Positions 44,711-54,300 of a DNA stretch of 64,000 nucleotides are shown in pieces (within the stretch, counting starts at the first letter, position 1; each line of letters opens with the position of its first letter). The notes under the pieces were generated by a model. That model searched no databases and was not told where the DNA came from. It saw nothing but the letters and a program-made list of their open reading frames with translations. The position numbers and the translations under genes were made by a program. Location of the stretch: contig CP154956.1 in assembly GCA_039621445.1 (NCBI GenBank), positions 74,314,192 through 74,378,191 of the forward strand, in the 5' to 3' direction. Source of the stretch: Euglena gracilis. Taxonomy: Eukaryota; Euglenida; Euglenophyceae; Euglenales.

Positions 44711-47700
44711 GTGTGGGTGTGGGTGTCCAAAACTGGCCAGCCACCCCCAGCCCCCCGGTTTTTTGGAAAGAGCACCCCCAAAAACCCCAGAAAAATTTTT
44801 TAGAGCAAGGGCAAACGGGCCACAGGGCCAAAGTTATGGCCCTGGCAAGGTTTCGGCCCCAACCAAACCCCCCGAATGTACATTTTGGAGCATTTAGGCC
44901 AAAACTGGGTGTCCAAAACTGGCCAGCCAGCCCCAGCCCCCAGTTTTTTGGAAAGAGCACCCCCAAAAACCCCAGAAAAATTTTTAGAGCAAGGGCAAAC
45001 GGGCCACGGGGCCAAAGTTATGGCCCCGGCAAGGTTTTTGGCCAACCCCGCCGCCCCGAATGTACATTTAGGGGCATTTAGCCAAAACAGGGTGTCCAAA
45101 ACTGGCCAACCAGCCCCAGCCCCCCAGTTTTTTGGAAAGAGCACCCCCAAAAACCCCAGAAATTTTTTTTAGAGCAAGGGCAAACGGGCCACGGGGCCAA
45201 AGTTATGGCCCCGGCAAGGTTTTTGGCCAACCCCGCCCCCCCCGAATGTACATTTTGGAGCATTTAGGCCAAAACTGGGTGACCAAAACTGGCCAGCCAG
45301 CCCCAGCCCCCCAGTTTTTTGGAAAGAGCACCCCCAAAAACCCCAGAAAAATTTTTTAGAGCAAGGGCAAACGGGCCACGGGGCCAAAGTTATGGCCCCG
45401 GCAAGGTTTTTGGCCAACCCCGCCGCCCCGAATGTACATTTAGGGGCATTTAGCCAAAACTGGGTGACCAAAACTGGCCAGCCAGCCCCAGCCCCCCAGT
45501 TTTTTGGAAAGAGCACCCCCAAAAACCCCAGAAATTTTTTTTAGAGCAAGGGCAAACGGGCCACGGGGCCAAAGTTATGGCCTCGGCAAGGTTTCGGCCC
45601 CAACCAAACCCCCCGAATGTACATTTTGGAGCATTTAGGCCAAAACTGGGTGTCCAAAACTGGCCAGCCAGCCCCAGCCCCCCAGTTTTTTGGAAAGGAG
45701 CACCCCCAAAAACCCCAGAAAATTTTTTTAGAGCAAGGGCAAACGGGCCACGGGGCCAAACTTACGGCCCCGGCAAGGTTTCGGCCCCAACCAAACCCCC
45801 CGAATGTACATTTTGGAGCATTTAGGCCAAAACTGGGTGTCCAAAACTGGCCAGCCAGCCCCAGCCCCCCAGAATTTTTTGGAAAGAGCACCCCCAAAAA
45901 TACATTTTACATATATTTCTTCATACGTCTATGCTTAGGTGAGGAACAAGATGAAGTTGATGCTGTTTTGCCGCCACCAAGAGCGAGGAGAAGGCTCTTT
46001 GCAAATGGTGTGCGGCTTTGCAAATCATGTCTCAAAAAAGTTCCTCCTTTTGTTTGAGTTTCATTTCGGTAATTTGTGCAGAAGCTTAAGATTAAAAGTT
46101 TGTCTTCAATCATCTACATCTTCTCATGCAGATGACGAGGCATCTTCATCAAGTGCCACGGCAGCTCCGAGAGCGGTAGAAGCAACACCCTGGAGAACTT
46201 CCGACGCAGGTGCCCTCAGCTTCTTTCCTCCCGGAGCCATGCCACCCCCACCAAGGACAACCCTGAGGTGGCAAATGTTTCACAAATGTTTTGTGTTTTG
46301 AGGTGACGCCGCTGTTCTTTTTGGGCTTTTCAAGTTAAGATGTTGCTGCATGGGTTTGATAATTAGCCAAGGGACTCATTCGTCAAAGGGAACCTGCTTT
46401 TTGTAACGAGTCCTTTTGTTCTCAACGATCAATTTGCAACGCCTTTGGCATTTAAAACAACACAAATAAATGAACAAAGCCTGTTCCCATGCAGGGTGGT
46501 CACATCACAGGCGTTTGTTTCGCTTCGGCTTCTGAGGCCGAGCCGTAAAGTGCACCGGAGAGCCCTGCGTCTTTGTGCGCATGGTTCGGGAGCCAGGGGG
46601 CTCAAAGGTGCACTTAGGGGGTCAGGGTTTTGCTGACCGAGTTGGTGGATTTTTTGAAATGTTGTGGACTTTTTGGTTGGTGGATTTGAAGTGTCGCAAA
46701 GGTTGGTTTTTGGAAGGAGTGCAGGTTTATGAAGAAATGTCCACCAGCCGGTCAGCCACGCCGTGTCCCCTGTTGGCAATTTTGTTTTTTGTTTCATTTG
46801 TTCCACTTTTTTTCAAGTGCCATGTTGCATTAAATTTGGGTGATGTTTGATACCGAGCACAAAAGAGTGTTGGTCCATGGCAAGCTGATTCTGAATCTGA
46901 TCATGTCCCCCCCCCCTTTTACGGTGAGTGCTCCCCCAAACAACAGTCGCACGTTGATTGTGTACGCAAAAGCTGTAAATGTCCGCACGGGTTGTCCATC
47001 TTCTTCTTCTAGCAAACGTTTGCCACGCCATGACGGTTGATGTCCTGGGCGTGCCCGCGGTGACGCCGCCACCGTTGATGCTGCCCACCATGGGGGCATC
47101 AGCGGCAGCCGCGTCGTCGATGGCGCAAGCGTTTCTGGGCCAACAACACGGCACAATGTTGTTGTTCACCATGGAAGAACAACACCACCGCCGCCAACTT
47201 CTCCATGCTTCGCCAACAACGCCCCGGGCAACACCGCGCACCGCCGTGGCCCCCAACTCTCAACGAGCTGACACCATGTCGCTGTTCACGCCGGAGGAGC
47301 AACGACATCGGCAAGGGGTTCGTGACCAACAACTTTCTCGACGTGCTGCCCACCGTGCTGCCGCGAAGCGCGACTCCACGCGCGAAGCTCGACAACGCCG
47401 ACGCCGTGCCATGGTGGCGGTGTTCCGCAGTCGATGCGGCGAGGACCTGGCCCACGTGCTGCCCTCCGACGTCGGGAACATGGGGGACGTCATCTGCGGG
47501 CGGTGTGGAGCGATGCGGTGGAAGGGCGAGGCCGAGGGGCTGTGCTGCGAACAAGGGAAAGTTGTTCTGCCAGCCCTGCAACGGCCGCCGCGGTACCTCG
47601 ACGACATCCTCAACCGCCGGGTGCCGGAGAGCCGCCACGTCTTGGAGCGCATGCGGCTCTACAACGCGGCATTGAACATGGCCTCCACGACGGCGCGTGT

Positions 47701-50700
47701 GGAAGCCAATTTGTTGCATCAGTTCTGCATTTTTTGCCCGTTTCTGACTTTTTAGTCTGACTTTTCTGACCTTTCGCATGGGGGGGGATCATCAACCAAT
47801 AATAATGTTTCTTTGACCTTTGAACAACAGCCGTTTTGTCCGCATCTGGAATGTCAGACATTTACCCTTACCATCTGTTTTCCGAGGTTGGAAAATGAGA
47901 CAAAGCCTTAGGTAACTCGCATATAGAAAATAAGACAAAATCTTACTCACGTATGGAAAATCAGACAAAATCTTATCCTTTATTTGTTCAGGTTCTTCCC
48001 AAAATTTCAAGGTGCAACAATTTGATGGCACGGCAGTTCCCCACCGGCGTGCAGAGCTTCAGGATCAACGGCACCGTCCACCACCGCATGGGCGCGTTGG
48101 TGCCGCCGCCGGGGCTGCCCCACTCCTGCGCGCAGCTGTACGTCTTGGACACGCAGGCGCAGGTGGACGCACGTACGCGGTTGCGCTGGGGAGAGCGACT
48201 GCGAGCGGAGGTTGTGCGGCAGCTGACCGAGATGCTGCAGGAGGTCAATCCGTATGTGCAGATCATCGAGAGCGCATCGGACATTCACGACCCCACCGTG
48301 GCTTCTTTTACTAGAGCATTCTTGAGTTGTGGATGATTAGAATCCAGAGTGGAATACGATCTCTTTGTTTTTGTGTCAAATTTGCTCGATCCTGTAAAAT
48401 GTCCGCTCTAACAAAAACACAATGGTGAGAACAAAGATCAAGCACAACAAAAACGTCTTCTTTTTGCAATGTATTCCAACGCTGTCCACTCATGGGTTCC
48501 TTCGTCCAGTGATAGAGAAAGAAGCCATCATTCAGCTTCGTCATGCGGATCGCGAGCAACGTCGGCAACAACGTGGACCGCCGCCGCTACAACCAGCCGA
48601 CCGCCAGCGAAGTGGCCGTGTTCCTGCCGGAGCTGGACGCCCGAGCAGCTGCAACGCCGCGGGACATCATCGTGCGGGTGCGAGGGCAACGGCCGGGCTT
48701 CGTCACCATCAATGAGCTGCACCCCTGCTACGACCCGCTGCACTTTGTCCTGCTCTTCCCCTACGGCGACTACGGGTGGACGCCGGGCATCGAGAGGACC
48801 GTGGTGCAGCCGACGCGCCGCCGACCGAGCCGCGTGAACGTCGCCGACCTGCAGCTGGAGCGCCGACCCAACGCGCGGAAGAACGAGGTCACCCTTCGGG
48901 AGTACGTGAAGTACTACCTGATGACACGACCCGACGCCGTCAGCCCCTCCTACCTGCAGCAATGCGGCGCGCTGTACCAGGAGTGGATCGTGGTGCAGTG
49001 GGCGAAGGTGGAGCAGCAGAAGCTGACGTGGTTGCGCAACAACCAGTCCACCATCCGCGCCGAGTGCTACCAGGACGTCGTGACGCAGTCGACGCAGGGC
49101 ACCCCCTCCGCCTCCGTCGGCCGCCGTACCGTCCTGCCGAGCACCTTCGTGGGCGGACCGCGGTACATGACGCAGTTGTACCACGACGGCATGGCCATCG
49201 TGCGCAAGATGGGCAAGGCGGACCTGTTCATCACCGTCACCGCATCCAGGTTCCAGTACTCGTGATCACCATTTTGATGGATACGCAAAAATTTCCACCG
49301 ATTTAATCAGCTTTTTTCAGAAATTGACCAAAGGCCAAAGGCTGCAAATGAATGCTCAGAAAAACTTCCGCCGATTTAATCAGCTTTTTTCTGAAATTGA
49401 CCAAAGACCAAATGCTTGGGACGAATGCACAAAAAAACTTCTGCCGATTTAATCAGCTTTTTGGCATGTGTCCGAATACGGTTTTTTAAAGAGAAACGTG
49501 GGGTTTGGAACCTGATGATAAACTCGCAGTGGAAGGTGGTGACGGCTGCTGTTGCACCTGGCCAAAATGCTTCGCAACAGTTCGACGTCACCACCCGCGT
49601 CTTCCACCTGAAGTTGAAGGAGCTGATGGCCGACCTGCGGAACGGCGTCCTCGGCCGCCACGCCGGGCACCTCTACGCCGTGGAGTGGCAGAAGCGCGGG
49701 CTGCCCCACGCCCACATCCTCCTCTTCTTCGCCGGCGATGGCAAGCTGTCCACCCCGAGTGACTACGACAACGTCGTGTGCGCCGAGATCCCCGACCCCA
49801 TCGCCGAGCCCCAGCTGCACGACTTGGTCATGCGGCACATGTTGCACAACCCCTGCGTTGGCTTCGACACCCGTGCGCCGTGCATCAACAAGAAGGGCAA
49901 GTGCAGCCGGCGGTTCCCCAAGCGGCGGCAGGATCAGACCGAGGAGGACGCCGATGGCTACCCGCTGTACCGCCGCCGCTGCGCCGCCACCTACATCAAC
50001 CACCGCGGCATTGCAGTCGACGACCGCTGGGTGGTGCCGTACAACCGCGCCCTGCTGCTCAAGTACGGCTGCCACCTGAACGTCGAGGTCTGCAGCACGC
50101 TCCACGCTGTGAAGTACTTGCACAAGTACATTCACAAGGGTGGCGACCGCGCGGAGGTGCAGATCGCAGCGGACTACGCGGCCAACGTGTGCGAGACGGT
50201 GGAAGGCACTGCCGAGGCGGAGCTACAGGCGCAGCCGACTGTGGTGGAGGATGTCGACGAGATCGTCCGGTGGCAGGAGGGCCGCTACATCTCCACCAGC
50301 GAGGCCACGTGGCGGTTCCTGTCCTTCGACCTCCACGGCAACCACCCCAGCGTCATGCGGCTGCCCATCCACCTGCCCGGCCAGCACACCGTCACGTTCG
50401 ATGAGGCGGAGAACCTCGCAGAGGTGGCCGAGCGCGCAGACCACACGGCGCTGACGCAGTGGCTGGAGTACAACCAGCACCGCACCGACGGCCGCCACCT
50501 AACCTACGCCGACTTCCCCTCCGAGTACCGCATCGACGGAGGCATGTGGACGCGGCGCGCCAACCCCGACCAGACAGCCGCCATCGGCCGCGTGTACTTC
50601 GTCTCGCCGCGACAAGGAGAGAAGTACTACCTGCGCATGCTGCTGCATCACGTCAAGGGGGCAACGTCCTGGGAGGCGCTGCGCACGGTGGACAACCACG

Positions 50701-52896
50701 TCTCGGCGACGTTCCAGGACGCCTGCGTTCGCCGCGGCCTGCTGCAGGACGACGAGGAGTGGACGCGATGCATGGCGGAGGCCGCCGGGTTCCTGATGCC
50801 AGCACAGCTGCGGTCGCTGTTCGCCATCATCCTGGACTTCAACCGCCCAAGAAGCGCGATAAGGCTTTGGCGGAAGTTCAAGGAGAAGATGACGGAGGAC
50901 AAGGTCTTCCGGCGGCGGCGCGACAACCTGGACTCCACGGACGCCGAGCTCGAGAACGAGGCACTGTGGGACATCGAGCAGCTGCTGCAGGCGCAGGGCT
51001 CTTCGCTACGCGAGTTCTCCGACATGCCGTTCCCTCGCCCCCCACGCCAAGCCTCGTCCGTGCCGGAGTGCCGCCGTATGGAGACCTGCTACGACGCCGC
51101 CGTGGAGAAGGACAAGGCCGACAGCATGCTGGCGCAGTGCAATTCCGAGCAGCGCACCGTCGTGAGCACCATCCTGGCCGCCCTCGCCAAGCCCGCCACC
51201 ACCCCAAAGTGCTTCTTCCTGTACGCCTGCGGTGGATGCGGCAAGACGTTCATCCTGGACCTCCTCCTAGCCCATGTTCGTGGTGAGGGCAAAATTGCTA
51301 ACTGCATTGGAACAAGCATGACGCTTAGTTTTTGGTAGCCCAGCCAATTGCTTCACATGGATACAAAAAAACTTCCGCCGATTTAATCAGCTTTTTGAGA
51401 CATGAAAAACCAGGAAGTTTATAAGCTTCGGAGAGATACCAAAAAAACTTCCACCGATTTAATCAGCTTTTTTTCAGATTTCCCACATTATATTTTTCTT
51501 CACCGATATTCTTTTTAAAAAGTTCCAATGCACCGTCATTGCGACGGCGCTCACCGGCATCGCGGCCCTCCTCCTGCCGGGCGGTACCACCGCGCACAGC
51601 CGCTTCGGCGTCCCGGTGCCCATGGTGGACAAGGAGCCGAAGAGCAACATCGCCATCCACACCGAGCGCGCCAAGGTGCTTCGCGACGCCAACCTCATCG
51701 TCATCGACGAGGCCACCATGGGCCGCAAGGAGATGTACGAGCTCATCGACAGCCTCCTCCGCGACATCATGCGGCTGCAGGACACGCGACTCAACGACGT
51801 TCCCTTCGGCGGCAAGGTTGTGGTCCTGTCCGGCGACTTCCGGCAGCTCACCCCCGTCCTCACCAAGGCCGGGCGTGGACAGATCGTCAACTCCACCGTG
51901 CGGGAGTCCCACCTGTGGCGTCACTTCACCGTGCTGAAGATGACGACCAACATGCGGGTGGCGCGCCTGGTGGAGCAGCCGGAAGCAGCGCAGCGAATGA
52001 AGGAGTTCGCGCAGTGGCTGTTGGACATCGGCGACGGCAAGCAGACCGCCATCACCGTCCCCGCACGCATGCGGGTCGACATGGACGCGCCGATGGACAT
52101 GGTGGACAAGGTCTTCCCGGGGCTGCGGGAGTCGGCTGCGGTGGCGCAGAGCGCGTGCATTCTGAGCACCCTCAACAAGTACGTTGACGACCTGAACGAC
52201 AGGGTCCTCGACGTCATGCAGGGTGAGCAGGTCACGTACCTCAGCGCCGACTGCTTCGGCCCCGAGCACGCGGAGCTGGAGGAGCGCTACTCGGTGGAGC
52301 TCCTCAACTCGCTGACGCCGCCCGGGCTGCCGCCCCACAAGCTGATCCTGAAGCTCGGCGCGCCCGTCGTCTTCATCCGCAACCTCAACCGCAACGAGGG
52401 CGTGATGAACGGCACCCGGGCCATCGTCGTCGCGCTGCGCCGCCGGAGCGTGCAGGTGAAGTTGGTGAGCGGCCCGCGGAAGGGGGACACTGTCTGCGTG
52501 CCGCGCATCAACCTGACCTCTGCGGAGAACACCGACGGCAACCTGCCCTTCACCCGCCGACAGTACCCCGTGCGCCTGGCCTACTGCATGACCATCAACA
52601 AGGCGCAGGGCCAGACCTTCGAGCGGGTGGGGCTGTGGTTGCCGTCGCCGGTGTTCTCCCACGGCCAGCTGTACGTCGCGTGCAGCCGCGTGGGGGACGG
52701 GGAGAAGTTGTGGATCGCCGCGCGTCCTTGGTTCAAAAGCTGTTGTCTACCCAGTTGCCCCCCCCCCCCAAACACTCCCTCCATAGAGTTTGAAATTCCC
52801 ACTCCCTTCTCAGATGAACCAAGTTAAGGACCCATGGAGGACGACGTGGACATCGAAGGCGTACGCAATGTCGTTTGGAGAGAAGTATTGGAATGA
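44578..52896 (+). CDS. Helitron Rep/PIF1-helicase, nine exons, intact 1,679-codon frame
   Basis: Exons: 44578-44710, 45939-46007, 46132-46267, 47029-47709, 48024-48297, 48531-49243, 49520-51299, 51538-52723, 52829-52896. Their lengths sum to 5,040 nt, exactly 1,680 codons with the TGA. Order: basic Ser/Arg-rich N-terminus; Cys-rich zinc-finger-like block (CGAMRWKGEAEGLCC); Helitron-like N domain; HUH endonuclease with GLPHAHILLFF (about residue 730) and the tyrosine motif KYLHKYIHKG (about 866); PIF1 helicase with Walker A GGCGKTF (about 1239), Walker B LIVIDEA (about 1315), GDFRQLTP (about 1360), and SHGQLYVACSR (about 1636); C-terminal RNVVWREVLE. The product would nick and unwind DNA for rolling-circle transposition in the nucleus. 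Two introns are conventional (after exons 1 and 2). Six are nonconventional. The start ATG is the first after a TTTTCAG acceptor, so an upstream non-coding exon is possible. Confidence 0.85.
44711..45938 (+). other. conventional intron 1 of Helitron copy 1, filled with a 185-bp tandem repeat
   Basis: GTGTGGGT...ATGCTTAG. The intron is 1,228 bp, but only 54 bp in copy 2. The excess is the tandem array 44720-45895 (about six and a half units of gtgtccaaaactggccagcc ... gaatgtacattttggagcat). Confidence 0.75.
44720..45895 (+). repeat. 185-bp tandem array inside Helitron intron 1
   Basis: Six to seven units of 183-187 bp, each with ccccagttttttggaaagag, agagcaagggcaaacgggcc and aatgtacattt[t/a]gg[a/g]gca. 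A solo unit sits in an intron of copy 2 (57255-57495). Confidence 0.95.
45939..46007 (+). CDS. Helitron copy 1 exon 2
   Basis: A 69-nt exon after TTAG, ending GCAAATG before GTGTGCGG. Encodes EEQDEVDAVLPPPRARRRLF. Copy 2 has EEFEGRAVRRRLF with the same borders. Confidence 0.8.
46008..46131 (+). other. conventional GT-AG intron 2 of Helitron copy 1
   Basis: 124 bp, GTGTGC...TTCTCATGCAG, phase 1. No pairing of the ends is seen. The copy-2 intron at the same place is 1,559 bp. Confidence 0.8.
46132..46267 (+). CDS. Helitron copy 1 exon 3
   Basis: Encodes DDEASSSSATAAPRAVEATP and SFFPPGAMPPPPRTTL, an acidic/Ser then Pro-rich linker. In copy 2 the same region is split by an extra 713-bp intron. 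Confidence 0.75.
46268..47028 (+). other. nonconventional intron 3 of Helitron copy 1 (761 bp)
   Basis: GCAAATGTTT from +4 pairs with AAACGTTTGC ending at -6 (one G-U). Removal joins AG to C in frame. The copy-2 partner is 178 bp with the stem GCGAAT/ATTTGC. A conventional acceptor TTCTTCTTCTAG just upstream would give an early stop. Confidence 0.75.
47029..47709 (+). CDS. Helitron copy 1 exon 4: Cys-rich zinc-finger-like region
   Basis: Encodes an Ala/Gln/Arg-rich lead, then CGRCGAMRWKGEAEGLCCEQ and GKVVLPALQRPPRYLDDIL, the block that opens the conserved part of Helitron proteins. About 75% identical to copy 2 over the conserved half. Confidence 0.85.
47710..48023 (+). other. nonconventional intron 4 of Helitron copy 1 (314 bp)
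   Basis: Ends TTT...AATTT. GTTGCATC (+4..+11) pairs with GGTGCAAC (-13..-6). Joins GCC AA to G ATG in phase. The copy-2 stem at the same site is GTTGCATG/CATGCAGT, paired with two wobbles. Confidence 0.85.
48024..48297 (+). CDS. Helitron copy 1 exon 5: start of Helitron-like N domain
   Basis: 274 nt, identical length in copy 2. Encodes ARQFPTGVQSFRINGTVHHR then MGALVPPPGLPHSCAQLYVL. The FRINGxVHHRMG block matches the FRIxGQIYHRIG region of Helitron proteins. Confidence 0.85.
48298..48530 (+). other. nonconventional intron 5 of Helitron copy 1 (233 bp)
   Basis: GCTTCTTT from +4 pairs with AAAGAAGC ending at -6. Phase 0. In copy 2 the intron is 340 bp and the stem is GCTTCT/AGAAGT (one G-U). 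Confidence 0.85.
48531..49243 (+). CDS. Helitron copy 1 exon 6: Helitron-like N domain
   Basis: Encodes RRRYNQPTASEVAVFLPELD, HPCYDPLHFVLLFPYGDYGW and LREYVKYYLMTRPD, ending KADLFITVTA. The last part is the first Rep motif, FITxTANxxW, which is split by the next intron. Confidence 0.9.
49244..49519 (+). other. nonconventional intron 6 of Helitron copy 1 (276 bp), with CAG/CTG
   Basis: CAGGTTCCA (+4..+12) pairs with TGGAACCTG (-14..-6). Ends ATC and ATGAT. Joining gives T-A-N-S-Q-W, the expected Rep motif. Contains three copies of the GATTTAATCAGC motif in a repeat of about 73 bp. Confidence 0.9.
49520..51299 (+). CDS. Helitron copy 1 exon 7: HUH Rep nuclease and helicase start
   Basis: The longest exon (1,780 nt). 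Holds the HUH motif GLPHAHILLFF, the Rep tyrosine motif AVKYLHKYIHKGGD and, near its end, the helicase Walker A YACGGCGKTF. Ends at AAAATTGCT. Reading continues by chance a further 39 nt into the intron. Confidence 0.9.
51300..51537 (+). other. nonconventional intron 7 of Helitron copy 1 (238 bp)
   Basis: TGCATTGGAAC from +4 is the exact complement of GTTCCAATGCA ending at -6 (11 pairs). Removal gives GEGKIA-IATALTGIAALLL, the normal PIF1 sequence. Two GATTTAATCAGC motifs inside. Copy 2 keeps the 5' half (TGCATTTGAAC at 63877). Confidence 0.9.
51538..52723 (+). CDS. Helitron copy 1 exon 8: PIF1-type helicase core
   Basis: Starts IATALTGIAALLLPGGTTAH, then LIVIDEATMG, VVVLSGDFRQLTPVL, TTNMR, INKAQGQTFE and SHGQLYVACSRVGDGEKLW. 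All main SF1 helicase motifs are present and the frame is uninterrupted. Confidence 0.92.
52724..52828 (+). other. nonconventional intron 8 of Helitron copy 1 (105 bp)
   Basis: CTTGGTTC from +4 pairs with GAACCAAG ending at -6. Its ends happen to read GT and AG, so it could also pass as a conventional intron. Joins GCG C to GA. Confidence 0.75.
52829..52896 (+). CDS. Helitron copy 1 exon 9: C-terminus
   Basis: Encodes MEDDVDIEGVRNVVWREVLE and stops at TGA 52894-52896. The xNVVWREVL ending is typical of Helitron/PIF1 proteins and confirms the join. Confidence 0.85.
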
Positions 52897-52924
52897 GGTG
52901 TGCGCTCCGAGGGTGAAAATGTTG

Positions 52925-54300
52925 GAAAAATGAGCCATCATGACCCACCATGACCCATCATGTTGCCTCAGGACCCATCCTGACCCATCAGAACCCATTA
53001 GGACCCATCCGGCCCACGGGACCCATCAGGACCCATCAGGACCCATCCAGACCCATCAGGACCCATCAGGACACATTGGGACGCATGATGACCCATCATG
53101 ACCCATTAGGACGCATCAGGACTCATCATGACCCATCAGGAACCATGAGGACCGATCACGCTTCTTTAATTGGCCATTGATTTAATCAGCATCATGGGTC
53201 GTGACCCATCATGACCCATCAGGACCCACCATGACCCATCATGACCAATTAGGACCCATTAGGACTCATCGAGACCCATGATGACCCATCAAGGCCCATG
53301 AGACCCATCCGGACCCATCAGGACCCATCAACACCCATTTGGACCCATCAGGACCCATTAGGACTCATCGGGACCCATGATGACCCATCATGACCCATCC
53401 GAACCCATCCGGACCCATCACGACCCATCAGGACCCATCAGGACTCATCGGGACCCATGATGACCCATCATGACCCATCCGAACCCATCAAGGCCCATCG
53501 GACCCATAAGGACCCATAAGGACCCATCCTAACCCATCCGTACCCCTCATGACCCATCGGGACTCACATGGCACATTTCTGCCCATCAGGACCTATTATG
53601 ACCCATCGTGACCCATGATGGGCATCGTGATGACCCATGTGCTTTAATTGGCCACCGATTTAATCAGCATCATGGGTCATGACCCATCATGACCCATCAG
53701 GACCCACCAGGACCCATCAGGACCCATGAGGACCGATCAAGACCCATGAGGACCCACCAAGGCCCATGAGGACCCATCACGACCCACGAGGACCCACCAC
53801 GGCCCATCACGACCCATAATGACCCATCAAGACCCATAAGGACTCATCGGGACCCACGAGGACCCCTCTAGACCCCTCAGGACCCATCATGACCCATCAG
53901 GACCCATTAGGACTCATCGGGACCCATGAGGACCCATCCGAACCCATCCGGACCCATCACGACCCACTAGGACCCATCATGACCCATCCGGACCCATCCG
54001 GACCCATCACGACCCATCACGACCCAACAGGACCCATCAAGACTCATCACGACTCATCACGACCCATTTGGACCCAACACGACATTCTAGACCCATCGGG
54101 ACCCATCACGCCCATCAGGACCCATTAGGACTCATCGGGACCCATGATGACCCATCAAGGCCCATGAGACCCATCCGGACCCATCCGGACCTATCAACAC
54201 CCATTTGGACCCATCATGACCCATCAGCACCCATCACGACCCATCACGGCCATCAGGACCCATCAGAACCCAACCCAACGCATGATGACCCATCATGATC
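52925..54300 (+). repeat. 10-bp-class minisatellite GACCCATCAG / ATGACCCATC
   Basis: About 1.4 kb of gacccatc(a/c)(g/t) units with variants, starting 30 bases after the stop codon. Two GATTTAATCAGC motifs interrupt it at 53179 and 53657, each in ggccannGATTTAATCAGCatcatgggtc, so the minisatellite was duplicated together with the motif. Confidence 0.9.

Noticed and set aside
44697-45897. Overlapping frames of 80-118 residues on both strands (for example MGVLFPKNWG...)
   Set aside because: Translation of the 185-bp tandem array inside a Helitron intron.
47705-48028. Conventional GT-AG splicing of Helitron intron 4 (GTTGCATC ... TTCAAG)
   Set aside because: It keeps frame in both copies, but the analogous conventional choice fails for introns 5 and 6, whereas the +4/-6 pairing rule explains all of them.
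48528-49184. 218-residue minus-strand frame opposite the Helitron N domain
   Set aside because: Shadow of a GC-rich real exon on the plus strand. Other minus frames at 49449, 51463 and 61189 are the same effect.
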